The position numbers and the translations under genes are program-made. Of a DNA stretch of 48,009 nucleotides, positions 18,522 to 26,694 are shown one piece after another; positions within the stretch are counted from its first letter, which is position 1, and each line of letters starts with the position of its first letter. Source of the DNA: Cystobacter ferrugineus. Its GTDB lineage: Bacteria; Myxococcota; Myxococcia; Myxococcales; Myxococcaceae. The DNA lies in the NCBI RefSeq assembly GCF_001887355.1, contig NZ_MPIN01000030.1, forward strand, positions 3,989 through 51,997, in the 5' to 3' direction. The notes beneath the pieces are model-generated. The model worked only from the letters and a program-made list of their open reading frames with translations. It did no database searches and was not told where the DNA came from.

Positions 18522-18537
18522 GGGGGCCTCGGCCCCC
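18522..18537 (+). terminator. GC-rich hairpin after leuS
   Basis: GGGGGC CTCG GCCCCC begins 15 bases after the leuS stop. There is no T-run, so termination here would be weak or need a partner factor. Confidence 0.5.
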
Positions 18538-18618
18538 GCCTCGAGGGTGTCAGACGACCGTGGTCGACTCCAAGGAGATTGCCGTTGCTTGGATGGGGGA
18601 TGCGTTGACAATACGCTC

Positions 18619-19023
18619 ATGAACACCGCTTCAACCGATTCGTTCGTGTGCACCCGTCCGAAACGTGGAGCGAGCCCTGGAGGCTCGTTTCCATGGGCGC
18701 TCCTGCTCGCGCTCGGTCTTCTTCCTTGGGACGCTCACGCAAGCGACCCGACCGCACTGGTTGGGGTTTTTCTCCTGCCTCCCACGTACCTGCTGATCAT
18801 CGTGGGACTGGTGGTGACATCGCAGGCCAACTCACGGCGGGTGGGGTGGGTATGGCTCGTGCTGCTGGGCCTCCCCGGCATTCCCCTGTTCGTGCTCTGC
18901 TCCGCGACAGCGCTTCAGCTCGAGTCCCTATCCCACTTCCCGAGAACCATCTTGGGCTCGATGGGCGGGGCCGCGGGGTTGCTATGGGTCGGTATCCGGC
19001 TCGTGCGGGCGGTCAGCAACTGA
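18619..19023 (+). CDS. Small membrane protein, unknown
   Basis: 134 residues. After a polar N-terminus of ~22 residues there is a hydrophobic segment (FPWALLLALGLLPWDAHA) that may be a signal peptide ending at AHA. Two or three further membrane segments follow (LLPPTYLLIIVGLVV, WLVLLGLPGIPLFVLC, GSMGGAAGLLWVGIRL). No family recognised. The start at 18619 is chosen because it precedes the hydrophobic leader directly; no good ribosome site is visible. Confidence 0.55.
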   Translation: MNTASTDSFVCTRPKRGASPGGSFPWALLLALGLLPWDAHASDPTALVGVFLLPPTYLLIIVGLVVTSQANSRRVGWVWLVLLGLPGIPLFVLCSATALQLESLSHFPRTILGSMGGAAGLLWVGIRLVRAVSN

Positions 19024-19297
19024 CCGCAACCGCGGACGGTTACCCGGTGGGGAAAGGACAGCGTCGCTCCCAGGCCGGGGCCAGCCTCCCTGGCCGTGTG
19101 GGTGGCTGCATGGGAGCGTCTCTCCTGCTGTCCGGTGAAACAGAGGAAGCCCAGGAGAGAGCAACCCATAGGTAGACCCGCTCGTTGAGCTTGCGGCCTG
19201 GGCTCGTGAGCCCCCGACGGGACCTGAACCCACGACGGCACATGCCGTTCGCCGAGGTGTGGCTCGTCACACTAACAATGTCCGGCTCTACCCTCTT

Positions 19298-20572
19298 ATG
19301 GAGAGGACGCACCGGAACCTGAAATTCTACGTGGGTGCGCGGACAGCGATGTCCGTGGCCACGCAGATGCAGTCTGTGGCCATCGCCTGGTTCATCTACG
19401 AGAGAACCGGCCGGCCACTCGACCTGGGGCTGGTGGGGCTGGCGCAGTTCCTCCCTCAATTCGTTCTGTCCCTGCCCGCGGGCCATATGGCGGACCGGTT
19501 CGACCGGCGCCGCATCATGCAGGTGTGCAACGCGGCGAGCGTGGTCTGCTCGCTGCTCTTCCTCGCAATCACCCGTTCGGAAGTGCGCGCGCTGTGGCCG
19601 CTCTACGCGGTCGTAATGCTCCTGTCGGCGGCGAGGGCGTTTTCCGGCCCCGCCAGTCAGGCGCTCCTGCCGAGCCTGGTGCCCACGCTCCACCCCCAGC
19701 GCGCCGTCGGTTGGAACTCGTTGGGCTCCCAGGCGGCGACCATCGCCGGCCCCGCGCTCGGAGGGGTGCTCTACAGCGTGAGCGGCTCCGCGGTAGCGGT
19801 GTTCACCGTGGGCGCGCTGCTGGGCATGCTCTCCCTGGCGTTGCTGTGGCCCATACGGCCGACACTCCAGGTGGTGGGGGGGCGCGGAGCCGCGTCCTGG
19901 ACCGAGTTGCTGGCGGGCCTCCGGTTCGTCTGGAGGGAGAAGCGCATCCTGGGCTGCATCTCGCTCGATCTCTTCGCCGTGCTGTTGGGGGGAGCGGAGG
20001 CGCTGCTGCCCATCTTCGCCCGGGACATCCTGCACGTCGGCCCCTGGGGCCTCGGCCTTCTGCGCAGTGCTCCGGCCATCGGCGCCTCTCTCGTGGGCGC
20101 CGCCCTGGTCAGCCGTCCGCTCCGGCGTGCGGGTGGCTCCACCCTGCTCGCCACCGTGGCCCTTTTCGGCGCCGCCACCCTCACCTTCGGGTTGTCCCGG
20201 AGCGTCCTCCTGTCACTGCTGGCGCTGCTGGTGCTCGGCGCCGCCGACATGGTCAGCATGATCCTCCGCGGCACCCTGCTGCAGTTCTCCACCCCGGCCC
20301 CCCTCCGAGGGCGTGTCAACGCGGTGAACCAACTGTTCGTCGGCACTTCCAACGAACTGGGTGCGATGGAGTCCGGTCTCATGGCCGCCTGGCTGGGCAT
20401 CGTGCCCGCGGTGGTGCTCGGCGGCGTGGGCACCTGCGCGATCGTCCTGCTGTGGGCCGTGCTCTTTCCCGAGCTGCGCAAACCGCGACCCCAGGCCGAG
20501 TCCGTCACCGTCGTGCCTGGCGCCTCCTGGCGAAGGCCGCGGGCCTCCGCCGCCAACCTCAGGGAGTCCTGA
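19298..20572 (+). CDS. MFS transporter, EntS/MFS_3-like exporter
   Basis: Twelve-segment major facilitator protein (about 424 residues) of the EntS-like subgroup, which exports siderophores or drugs. The loop GHMADRFDRRRIMQ between segments 2 and 3 is the MFS A-motif. FSGPASQALLPSLVP and the second-half TPAPLRGRVNAVNQLFVGTSNELGAMESG are typical of this subgroup. ATG at 19298 gives a short N-terminus directly before the first segment; a GTG at 19259 would add 13 residues and begins close to a tRNA-like remnant. There is no biosynthetic cluster nearby, so the substrate is unknown. Confidence 0.85.
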   Translation: MERTHRNLKFYVGARTAMSVATQMQSVAIAWFIYERTGRPLDLGLVGLAQFLPQFVLSLPAGHMADRFDRRRIMQVCNAASVVCSLLFLAITRSEVRALWPLYAVVMLLSAARAFSGPASQALLPSLVPTLHPQRAVGWNSLGSQAATIAGPALGGVLYSVSGSAVAVFTVGALLGMLSLALLWPIRPTLQVVGGRGAASWTELLAGLRFVWREKRILGCISLDLFAVLLGGAEALLPIFARDILHVGPWGLGLLRSAPAIGASLVGAALVSRPLRRAGGSTLLATVALFGAATLTFGLSRSVLLSLLALLVLGAADMVSMILRGTLLQFSTPAPLRGRVNAVNQLFVGTSNELGAMESGLMAAWLGIVPAVVLGGVGTCAIVLLWAVLFPELRKPRPQAESVTVVPGASWRRPRASAANLRES

Positions 20573-20622
20573 TGCTCGGCGGGCCTCCCTGATTTCCCCC
20601 AAACCCAAAGGATGAACCCCGT

Positions 20623-21603
20623 ATGCTCTTGATTGGCTCACGTTCCCTGTCGACCTGGCTTCCATTGCTCCCACAGCTCGATGATTGGGATCTGCTGATG
20701 ACCGAGGAAGAATTGGAGGGACTCCGGGCGGACCGGTACTTCGAATATTGCGGTGAGAGCCGCTACCGGACCGTGGTGGATCGCGAACGGATGGATGTGC
20801 GCGTCACCCACCCGGATATACCCAACGCCTGGCGGACGCTCTTCCGCATCGCAAAGGAGGAGCGATTCCCTCTCCTCGAAACACCGCTCGGCCCGGCACA
20901 CAACGCACCACCGGAGATGCACAAGCTCCTGCTGCTCGCGACGGAGGGGCTGCCATCACGGTACACCTCCGAGGTACGGGCGCAGTGCCTCCAGGAGGTG
21001 CAGCCCCGGTGGATGGAGGCATTGGAAGAACTGAGGGAACTCGCGGTCTCGCAGTCGATCCGGGAATCGTTCTTCGCCGGTTACAAGAAAGCCCGCTACG
21101 TCGACCACGACCGCATCCACGAATGGATTGCCCAGGGCCTGAGGCTCCCGGAGGGGCCGACTCCCTGGAAGCTCATCGTCAATTACACGGAGGTCAGCCA
21201 GGCGAGATTCCAGGCCCTCTCCCCCGAACAAAAACGCTCCAACCTCGTGGAGGAGGCCCTCGCGCTCGGCATCGAGCGGTATTTCATCGCAGGAGTTGCC
21301 ACGACCTCTCGTCCCCTCCAGCAATTGTGGGCGGAGTTCTGCAACCCCGAGAGGCCAGACAATGCCGCGACGTTCCGCCTGGGAGAGCTGTGCACGCCAG
21401 GGGCGATCGGGGACCACCCTCACTGGTTGGCGGAGTGGGGGCGTGAGCACCTGCCCGAGCTTCGGGCAGTCCTCACCCGGTACCTGACGCGGATGCGGCA
21501 TTCCATGTCGGACACCTTCTGGAATTACGCCCGCGGACTCCGTCGTGCCGAACAGCGGCGCCGGGAAGCCACGGCTCCGAGCCTTCTCGCGGAGGAAGCA
21601 TAG
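20623..21603 (+). CDS. Probable nucleotidyltransferase-like protein (DUF7275 type)
   Basis: A 326-residue protein. The beginning LLIGSRSLSTWLPLL followed by DDWDLLMTEEEL fits the G-S-R...D-x-D catalytic start of minimal nucleotidyltransferases. The rest is helical and polar, with conserved-looking aromatic/charged stretches (YFEYCGESRYRTVVD, PPEMHKLLLLATEG, GYKKARYVDHDRIHEWI). AAAGGA lies 11 bases upstream. Unlike toxin-type enzymes of this fold, no small partner gene sits next to it. The assignment rests on pattern, not alignment. Confidence 0.5.
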   Translation: MLLIGSRSLSTWLPLLPQLDDWDLLMTEEELEGLRADRYFEYCGESRYRTVVDRERMDVRVTHPDIPNAWRTLFRIAKEERFPLLETPLGPAHNAPPEMHKLLLLATEGLPSRYTSEVRAQCLQEVQPRWMEALEELRELAVSQSIRESFFAGYKKARYVDHDRIHEWIAQGLRLPEGPTPWKLIVNYTEVSQARFQALSPEQKRSNLVEEALALGIERYFIAGVATTSRPLQQLWAEFCNPERPDNAATFRLGELCTPGAIGDHPHWLAEWGREHLPELRAVLTRYLTRMRHSMSDTFWNYARGLRRAEQRRREATAPSLLAEEA

Positions 21604-21769
21604 GTACGTCCGCCAACGGGGCACGCCCAATGCCGCGCACGACCGCAGGCCTCGTACGGGCTCCAGGTCCTCCGCGTCCAGTACCTGCACCAGGAAGAGG
21701 GCCGCCGCTCCCCGTGCCTGCCGAGACACCAGCTCGGCCAGGGGTGCCTCGAAGAGCAAGCCGTGCCAC

Positions 21770-22124
21770 CTCCGCCTTGCCGCGCAGGATGCGCTGCGGC
21801 CCCAGCCCGGTGAGGAGGAGCAGCGCCCACGTCTCTCGTCCTCGCGCTCGCGCGCCAGGGAGCGGTAGACCCCGTAGGGCAGCAGGAAGCCGTGCACCAA
21901 GCCCAGGCAGAAGCAGAAGGACCGGAAGAAGTCGGGCCCGTGCGGCGCAGGGCGTCCTCGCGCGTGGTGGTGTACGCCGCCAGGGAGAGGACGAAGCAGA
22001 CGAGCAGGAGCAGGCTGAAGCTCACCCAGAAGGTCCGCGAGCGCAGCCCCTGCCGGACCTCCTTCACCACGAGGGGGTTGAGCCGCTCTCCCCAGCGCGC
22101 TCCCAGCCCCGTCAGCACCGCCAT
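21770..22124 (-). pseudogene. ABC-2 type permease, frameshifted N-terminal remnant
   Basis: Begins intact (LNPLVVKEVRQGLRSRTFWV then FSLLLLVCFVLSLAAY), an ABC-2 permease N-terminus common in myxobacteria. At about 21932-21938 one base is missing, and the frame moves to FRSFCFCLGLVHGFLLPYGV then YRSLAREREDE. At about 21849 two bases are extra, and the family sequence continues in the third frame (WALLLLTGLGPQRILRGKAE). After that the similarity fades. Confidence 0.7.
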
Positions 22125-22138
22125 GCAGTCCCTCCCCG

Positions 22139-22417
22139 GTGTCCCGTTCTACCCAGTATAGAAAGGAAGCCGCCATCCGCATCCACCGCGCGCCGTGGCC
22201 GGACGCGAGGACCTTTGAGGGCATCGAGAAGCCGGTCAACGCAGCCTCGATCCAGCTCGCTGAAGGGACACAGCAGGCGATCAACAAACGCAAGCGCAAG
22301 CCGAGCGCGGTGCGGGTGGAGAAGGTGGACTTGGCCGACGACACGTTCGAAATTATCGAGTTCGAACTAGCGCCCGCTGCGGAGAAGGAGAAGGCCCCGG
22401 ATCCCACCAAGGCCTGA
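22139..22417 (+). CDS. Hypothetical protein or gene 3' fragment
   Basis: A frame of up to 92 residues with strongly coding third positions from about 22180 to its stop (RKRKPSAVRVEKVDLADDTF, EIIEFELAPAAEKEKAPDP). No family recognised. The only possible start is a GTG at 22139 without ribosome site, and AAGGAAG lies just before an ATC at 22174. It may be the 3' part of a gene whose beginning was lost. It converges on the TIGR02270 gene. Confidence 0.4.
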   Translation: MSRSTQYRKEAAIRIHRAPWPDARTFEGIEKPVNAASIQLAEGTQQAINKRKRKPSAVRVEKVDLADDTFEIIEFELAPAAEKEKAPDPTKA

Positions 22418-22435
22418 TGGCTGCGGCGTTCCACC

Positions 22436-23710
22436 TCATGGAAGGGCAGCAAGCCACTGGCGCTGCCTGAAGCCAGGGGCTCCAACATCGAAGAGAGGCT
22501 GGCCAGGGTATCTCATTGCCAGTTCCAGGGCCGCGGACCTCCGCTCGCGCTGGCGACCAAGCCTGAGTCCTTCCCGGAGCGACTCCGGCGTCATGGGATG
22601 ACCAAGCAGGTAACGAACCTCGGAGTGGAAATCCTCCTTCCTCTCGGCCCACCAAGCCGCCACCACCTCTGGAGCAGGCCACGGCAACTCCGAGTCGGCA
22701 TCCATTTCGAGCACCTCGGCATCGGATTCCGCCTCGTCTCCAGCTCCCTCCAGGGCCGAGCCCTCGAGAGGACGCTCCGAGAGGTCAGCTCCTGTGATAA
22801 AGCGGAAGGACTCACCCGCTACGCGGCGGGTCCGCTCCGGCACGCGCATCATCCGCAGCAGCCAGGGAATAAAGAATGGGTCTCCTAGGGCCGCGCAGCC
22901 GGCCAGGGCGAGCCGGTGATGCTCAGGCTGTTCCGTGAATCCCATCAGCCACTTCCGGGCATCGCCTCGCTCCATCATCCGTACGACAAGCGAACCCGAC
23001 TCCACTGCATGGGGGCTCCCTTTCTCGGCCAGAGAACAGAGAATGGGAAGGGCTGCCCGCTCACCGAGCAGGGCACATGTTCTAGCGGCGAAGAATCTGC
23101 ACGCCTCGTCCTTGGAAGACAGGGCCTGTCTGGCAAGGGGTAGTAAATCTCGACGACCCAGTTCGCCCACGGACTGGAGCGCACGGGCGCGAAGCCCATC
23201 GTCTATACTGGAGAGTGCCCGGATGAGAGCCGTGCCAGGGTCTTGGCGATGTGCGACATATCCCGCCAGGAGGGCCACTTGGCGGAGTATTGGAGCCTCT
23301 TCGCCGGTGAGTTTTCCGAGCACCTCCGCCACCCGAGGCCATTACAGCCAGGAGAGCGCGGAGAGGAATGCCTCCAATCCAGACTCTGAGTCACGAGCGA
23401 GTTCCAGTACCGGCGCGAGGCAATCGGCGGAGCCCTTGTCGAATGCGAGAACGGTCGCGGCAAATATCTCCCCCCCTCCGGCCACGGACAGGGCCTCGTC
23501 AATGACGGCCTGAGCTGCCCCACCCGCAATGCGCAGCCCGTCCAGGTGGGCCTCGACACGTTCATCGAGCCGTTCCAGGTCCGTGAATGTGTAATGGGGG
23601 GCGTGAATCGCCCTGCGGCGAAGGGTCCAAAGGAAGGAGGCCTCTTCGAAGTGACGCGAGACGATCTCGGGCAGCGGATCGTTGGATGGTAGCGACATGG
23701 AATGACTCAT
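22436..23710 (-). pseudogene. TIGR02270-family T6SS-associated protein, in-frame stop
   Basis: HEAT-like helical protein of the TIGR02270 family, found in type VI secretion gene clusters and of unknown biochemical role. The frame is uninterrupted in register from 23710 to 22436 except for a TAA at 23342-23344 in LSALSWL-stop-WPRVAEVLGKL, where the family normally continues. The first 122 residues (LPEIVSRHFEEASFLWTLRR) and the remaining ~300 (ILRQVALLAGYVAHRQDPG) both look conserved, and the total of ~423 codons is full length. The ATG at 23710 overlaps the previous gene's TGA. Either the gene is dead, or the stop is a sequencing error or is read through. Confidence 0.8.
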
Positions 23711-24537
23711 TCCGGAATCCGGTGGCCGAAGAAGTAGCGCACGCCCTCCTCGTACCGGGCGGCCTCTGGGCTCTCCAGGAAGCCCTCGAGAATGGCGGCG
23801 GCAGTGAGCGGCTGGAAGTTGCGGTCCTTGTAGAAGCCCGAGCAGTCGATACCCGTACTCGCCTCGAAACGGCGCCGGTAGAAGGGCTGCATGGTCTTCT
23901 CGAAATAGCTGTCGCCCAGGCAGCGCAGCATCCGACGAGCCAGCGATACCACTCCAAAGCGCTCCCCATGCAGCAAGATGACCTTTTCCGTCCCAAATTT
24001 CTGCTTGAGCATCTCGTACCACTCCATCACCCGGTCCTCGTAGACAAGGAGGCCATCCTCCGTCGGCCGTTCCATCAATGGCCCCCACTCCATCTCCAGG
24101 AGAGTCGAAAGCTTGAGAGGTAGGCCCTCTATGTCCTGAAACCCGAAATATCTTTCATAGGACTGGAGAAGAGCCGGTACCGCGGACAGGCTTCCCCACG
24201 CCTCGAATGCATTACAAAATTTACCGGCCTTGTCAGGATCGAGTGCATCATCCAATTCCTGGGCCACGCGCTTGAAACAAGATGTCGTTCCGGCATCTCC
24301 GATGATCTGGACACATGACCAACGCAAGAGATCGGAACTCGTTTCGTCATAAATGCCCAGCAACCGATCAATCCTGCTGAAATCCCCCCCTCTGACTTGA
24401 GACAGAATCAACTGTGTCTCCAGCCAGAACGTACCGTTGGGATCTTTCTTCAAGTCCGGATCATCAGCGGGAGTAGATGGGGCGAAGTAGCCACTGCCCG
24501 ACCAGCTCAGTGATTTCCAATAAAATGACGAATTCAT
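23707..24537 (-). CDS. Presumed immunity protein for the DUF4150-HNH effector
   Basis: A 276-residue cytosolic-looking protein with no signal or membrane segment and no family recognised by eye. Position is the evidence: its ATG overlaps the toxin gene's TGA by four bases, the usual place for the cognate immunity gene. It is largely helical, with segments such as LLRWSCVQIIGDAGTT and LSAVPALLQSYERYFG that could be HEAT-like. The N-terminal third has lower GC than its surroundings, as does the adjacent toxin end. Function is inferred from context. Confidence 0.6.
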   Translation of the reverse strand: MNSSFYWKSLSWSGSGYFAPSTPADDPDLKKDPNGTFWLETQLILSQVRGGDFSRIDRLLGIYDETSSDLLRWSCVQIIGDAGTTSCFKRVAQELDDALDPDKAGKFCNAFEAWGSLSAVPALLQSYERYFGFQDIEGLPLKLSTLLEMEWGPLMERPTEDGLLVYEDRVMEWYEMLKQKFGTEKVILLHGERFGVVSLARRMLRCLGDSYFEKTMQPFYRRRFEASTGIDCSGFYKDRNFQPLTAAAILEGFLESPEAARYEEGVRYFFGHRIPE

Positions 24538-25643
24538 CCTTTTTTTCCCTGCAACTTATCCGTGAAGAACTGATCGATTTCCTGACAAACTTCGCACAAG
24601 GTCTGCTGCGGCTGGAGGTTTCCTGGATTATCCGGGCATCCTCCGGCCTCCTTGGGCACTATGTGATTAATCCGATCGAGTCTATCGGCCTTGATTTTCA
24701 GCGCCTTGTACTGCTCCCAGTCCTTCTTGAGTTGACTATTGCCAGGCAGGCTGAGATCACGCGTTGAAGCCTTGGCAGCCTTTCGCAGTACGGACTCTCG
24801 ACCGCTCTTGGCGAGTAAATCGTCCAGGAATTCTGTCGAGCGCTTGAGCCTCACCCCCGTCCTCCTCTCGTAATCCTCTCGATATGCGCTCTTAGTCCCC
24901 TCACTCTCCCATTTCCCCACGATTGCATCGTATCGACGCTCTTCCTTGTCCCGAAACACGTCGCATGGCGGCTCGGGGAAGACCCGGCCGGCGCAGGTGC
25001 AGAGCTTCTCCTTACACTCCCTGAGATATACGTACTGGTCTCGTCGGGGCCCGTTGGACTCGAGTCCGTAGAACTCCTCCATGTTCAGCGACTTATCCTC
25101 CGCCTTTTCCTCCTCCGTGAAAGCCGCTGGGCAGGAATCCTTTCCGCAGCAGGGACATTTCCCCTCGCTTATTCGCTGCTTGGCGAGATCCTGAGCCTGC
25201 TTTATCTCCGCCTCCGACAGATTGGAGATCGGTGGCGTCGCTCCTGGGTAACTCCCGTGGTTCGAAGTGGTCAAATCAATGTGCCGCACCACCCCCTTTC
25301 CCTCCACCTTCACGTCCATCGACCAAGAGGCGAAATACGTCTTCCCCGTGATCGTGTGCGTCACCACGCTTGCCCCGAAATTCCTTGTCGCCGCCTCGTT
25401 GCCCAGCGGCGACGACTGATAGTAGGACTCGTCTTGGAGCGCCACCTCCTTGCCCGCGATCTGCACCGTCCGGCTCCCAGCCCTCAGGTCTTTCGCGGAG
25501 GAGCTGTCCGGATATGGCACTGGAACAGGCCCCGCTGGCGGTGGAGGGGGGCTCATGCACACGTCCGGAAAGGCCGCCGTCACCTTCCCGTCGCCCCCCT
25601 TCCTCACCACCTCGTTACCATCCGCATACACCTTGCCACTCAT
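24534..25643 (-). CDS. DUF4150 (PAAR-like) effector with C-terminal HNH-like nuclease domain
   Basis: Candidate type VI secretion effector of 369 residues. Residues 1-128 are a DUF4150 PAAR-like domain, expected to cap the VgrG spike (GKVYADGNEVV, FPDVCMSPPPPPAGPVPVPY, YYQSSPLGNEAATRNFG, VTHTITGKTYFASWSMDVK). A linker contains the Cys cluster CPCCGKDSC (163-171). The C-terminus (about 262-369) has NHIVPKEAGGCPDNPGNLQ and TLCEVC, which fits an HNH-type nuclease core with His327 and Asn342. The start at 25643 is chosen because it overlaps the upstream stop (ATGA). DNA cleavage in a target cell is inferred. Confidence 0.82.
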   Translation of the reverse strand: MSGKVYADGNEVVRKGGDGKVTAAFPDVCMSPPPPPAGPVPVPYPDSSSAKDLRAGSRTVQIAGKEVALQDESYYQSSPLGNEAATRNFGASVVTHTITGKTYFASWSMDVKVEGKGVVRHIDLTTSNHGSYPGATPPISNLSEAEIKQAQDLAKQRISEGKCPCCGKDSCPAAFTEEEKAEDKSLNMEEFYGLESNGPRRDQYVYLRECKEKLCTCAGRVFPEPPCDVFRDKEERRYDAIVGKWESEGTKSAYREDYERRTGVRLKRSTEFLDDLLAKSGRESVLRKAAKASTRDLSLPGNSQLKKDWEQYKALKIKADRLDRINHIVPKEAGGCPDNPGNLQPQQTLCEVCQEIDQFFTDKLQGKKG

Positions 25644-26694
25644 CGGCATCCCTCCCCTCTTTGCTTCGGCCTTTGAACCACGGCCACCGCCCGCTCGCCC
25701 AAGACACTGCTGGCGAAACACATCGCACGCTCTCCGGGCGCGTAACCCCGCTGGTAGGCCTGCACCACCCTCACGAGCTGACAGATGCTCGCTGCGGCCC
25801 CTACCTCGCCAATGGAGCCAGCGCAGAGCCACAAGGGAAAGGTCTCACGCCTCACACGGAGCAAGCGTGTCAACGCCAGTGCCTGCTCCTTGAAGCCATA
25901 CAACTCCCCCGAGGCATCCGACAGGCGCAGATCCACGTCTTGCATCCGCAGCCCAGCCTCCTCCAAGGCGGCGCGCCCGGCGCCCACCAGCCCTTCGGCG
26001 CGCAGAGGCTCCTGGTTGAGGACCAAGGCTGGTTCCCGGGCGAAGCCCAGGCCCACGATCGTGGCCAACGCTCGCTCAGCCCCTGTGTGCAGCGCCACCC
26101 GTACGCACGCCGCCGCTTCTCCAGGAATGACACCATCCGCGTTGCGTTGGGTTTTCAGGCGTCCGTATTCCTCCAGCCAGAGTAGCGAGCGAGCGTTGAG
26201 AAAGGAATCCACCGCGCAGACGAGGCAGGAGGGAACCCGGCGCTCCCACATCAACTTTCGAGCGACCTCCAGAGCCTGGAAGCCAGCGGCGTTCCCTCCC
26301 GTCAGCACGCGTGAAAGGCGCGGGTGGAATTTGCGCTCGAGTCGACTCTCCACGCGGGCCACCAGCTCGCCCGCGAACTCCGCTCCGCCCCCGGGGCGCC
26401 CAGGTTTGGCCACCGCCACCAGCAGCGGAACCTGCTCGGATCTGGCCGCCTCTTCTCCACTCTGGGCATCCGAGATCGCCATCGCAAGCAGGTCCACCAG
26501 CCGTTCGTGGTGCCCCAGGTCGAGCGGCAGTACCGGAACTGGTGAGCCGGTGATGGGTTTTCGTGCATTGTCCCAATACGGGAGTTTCTCGAAGGCGGAC
26601 AGCTCCGCCCGCATGGCGGCGCAGGCCGAAGCTGCGTTCAACCCCACCGAGTCACCAGGCCAGTAGCCGTCACGTGTAGACGGATGGCGTTCAT
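25640..26694 (-). pseudogene. Ketosynthase-like T6SS accessory protein, frameshifted near start
   Basis: Thiolase-fold, beta-ketoacyl-synthase-like protein (~351 residues) of the kind found between DUF2169 and DUF4150 genes; its role in effector loading is unknown. The natural N-terminus is in another frame: MNAIRLHVTATGLVT begins at 26694, whereas SVGLNAASACAAMRAELSAF onward is in the main frame. One missing base near 26649-26653 separates them. The ATG at 26694 overlaps the DUF2169 stop by four bases, which confirms where the gene began. Downstream, LTGGNAAGFQALEVARKLMW and LCAGSIGEVGAAASICQLV are intact. The canonical ketosynthase Cys is not evident. Confidence 0.75.

Noticed and set aside
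19207-19236. tRNA 3'-end-like sequence before the MFS gene
   Set aside because: It resembles GGGTTCAnGTCCCGTCGGGGGCT on the minus strand, but the loop is atypical and the rest of a tRNA is absent; too weak for a feature.
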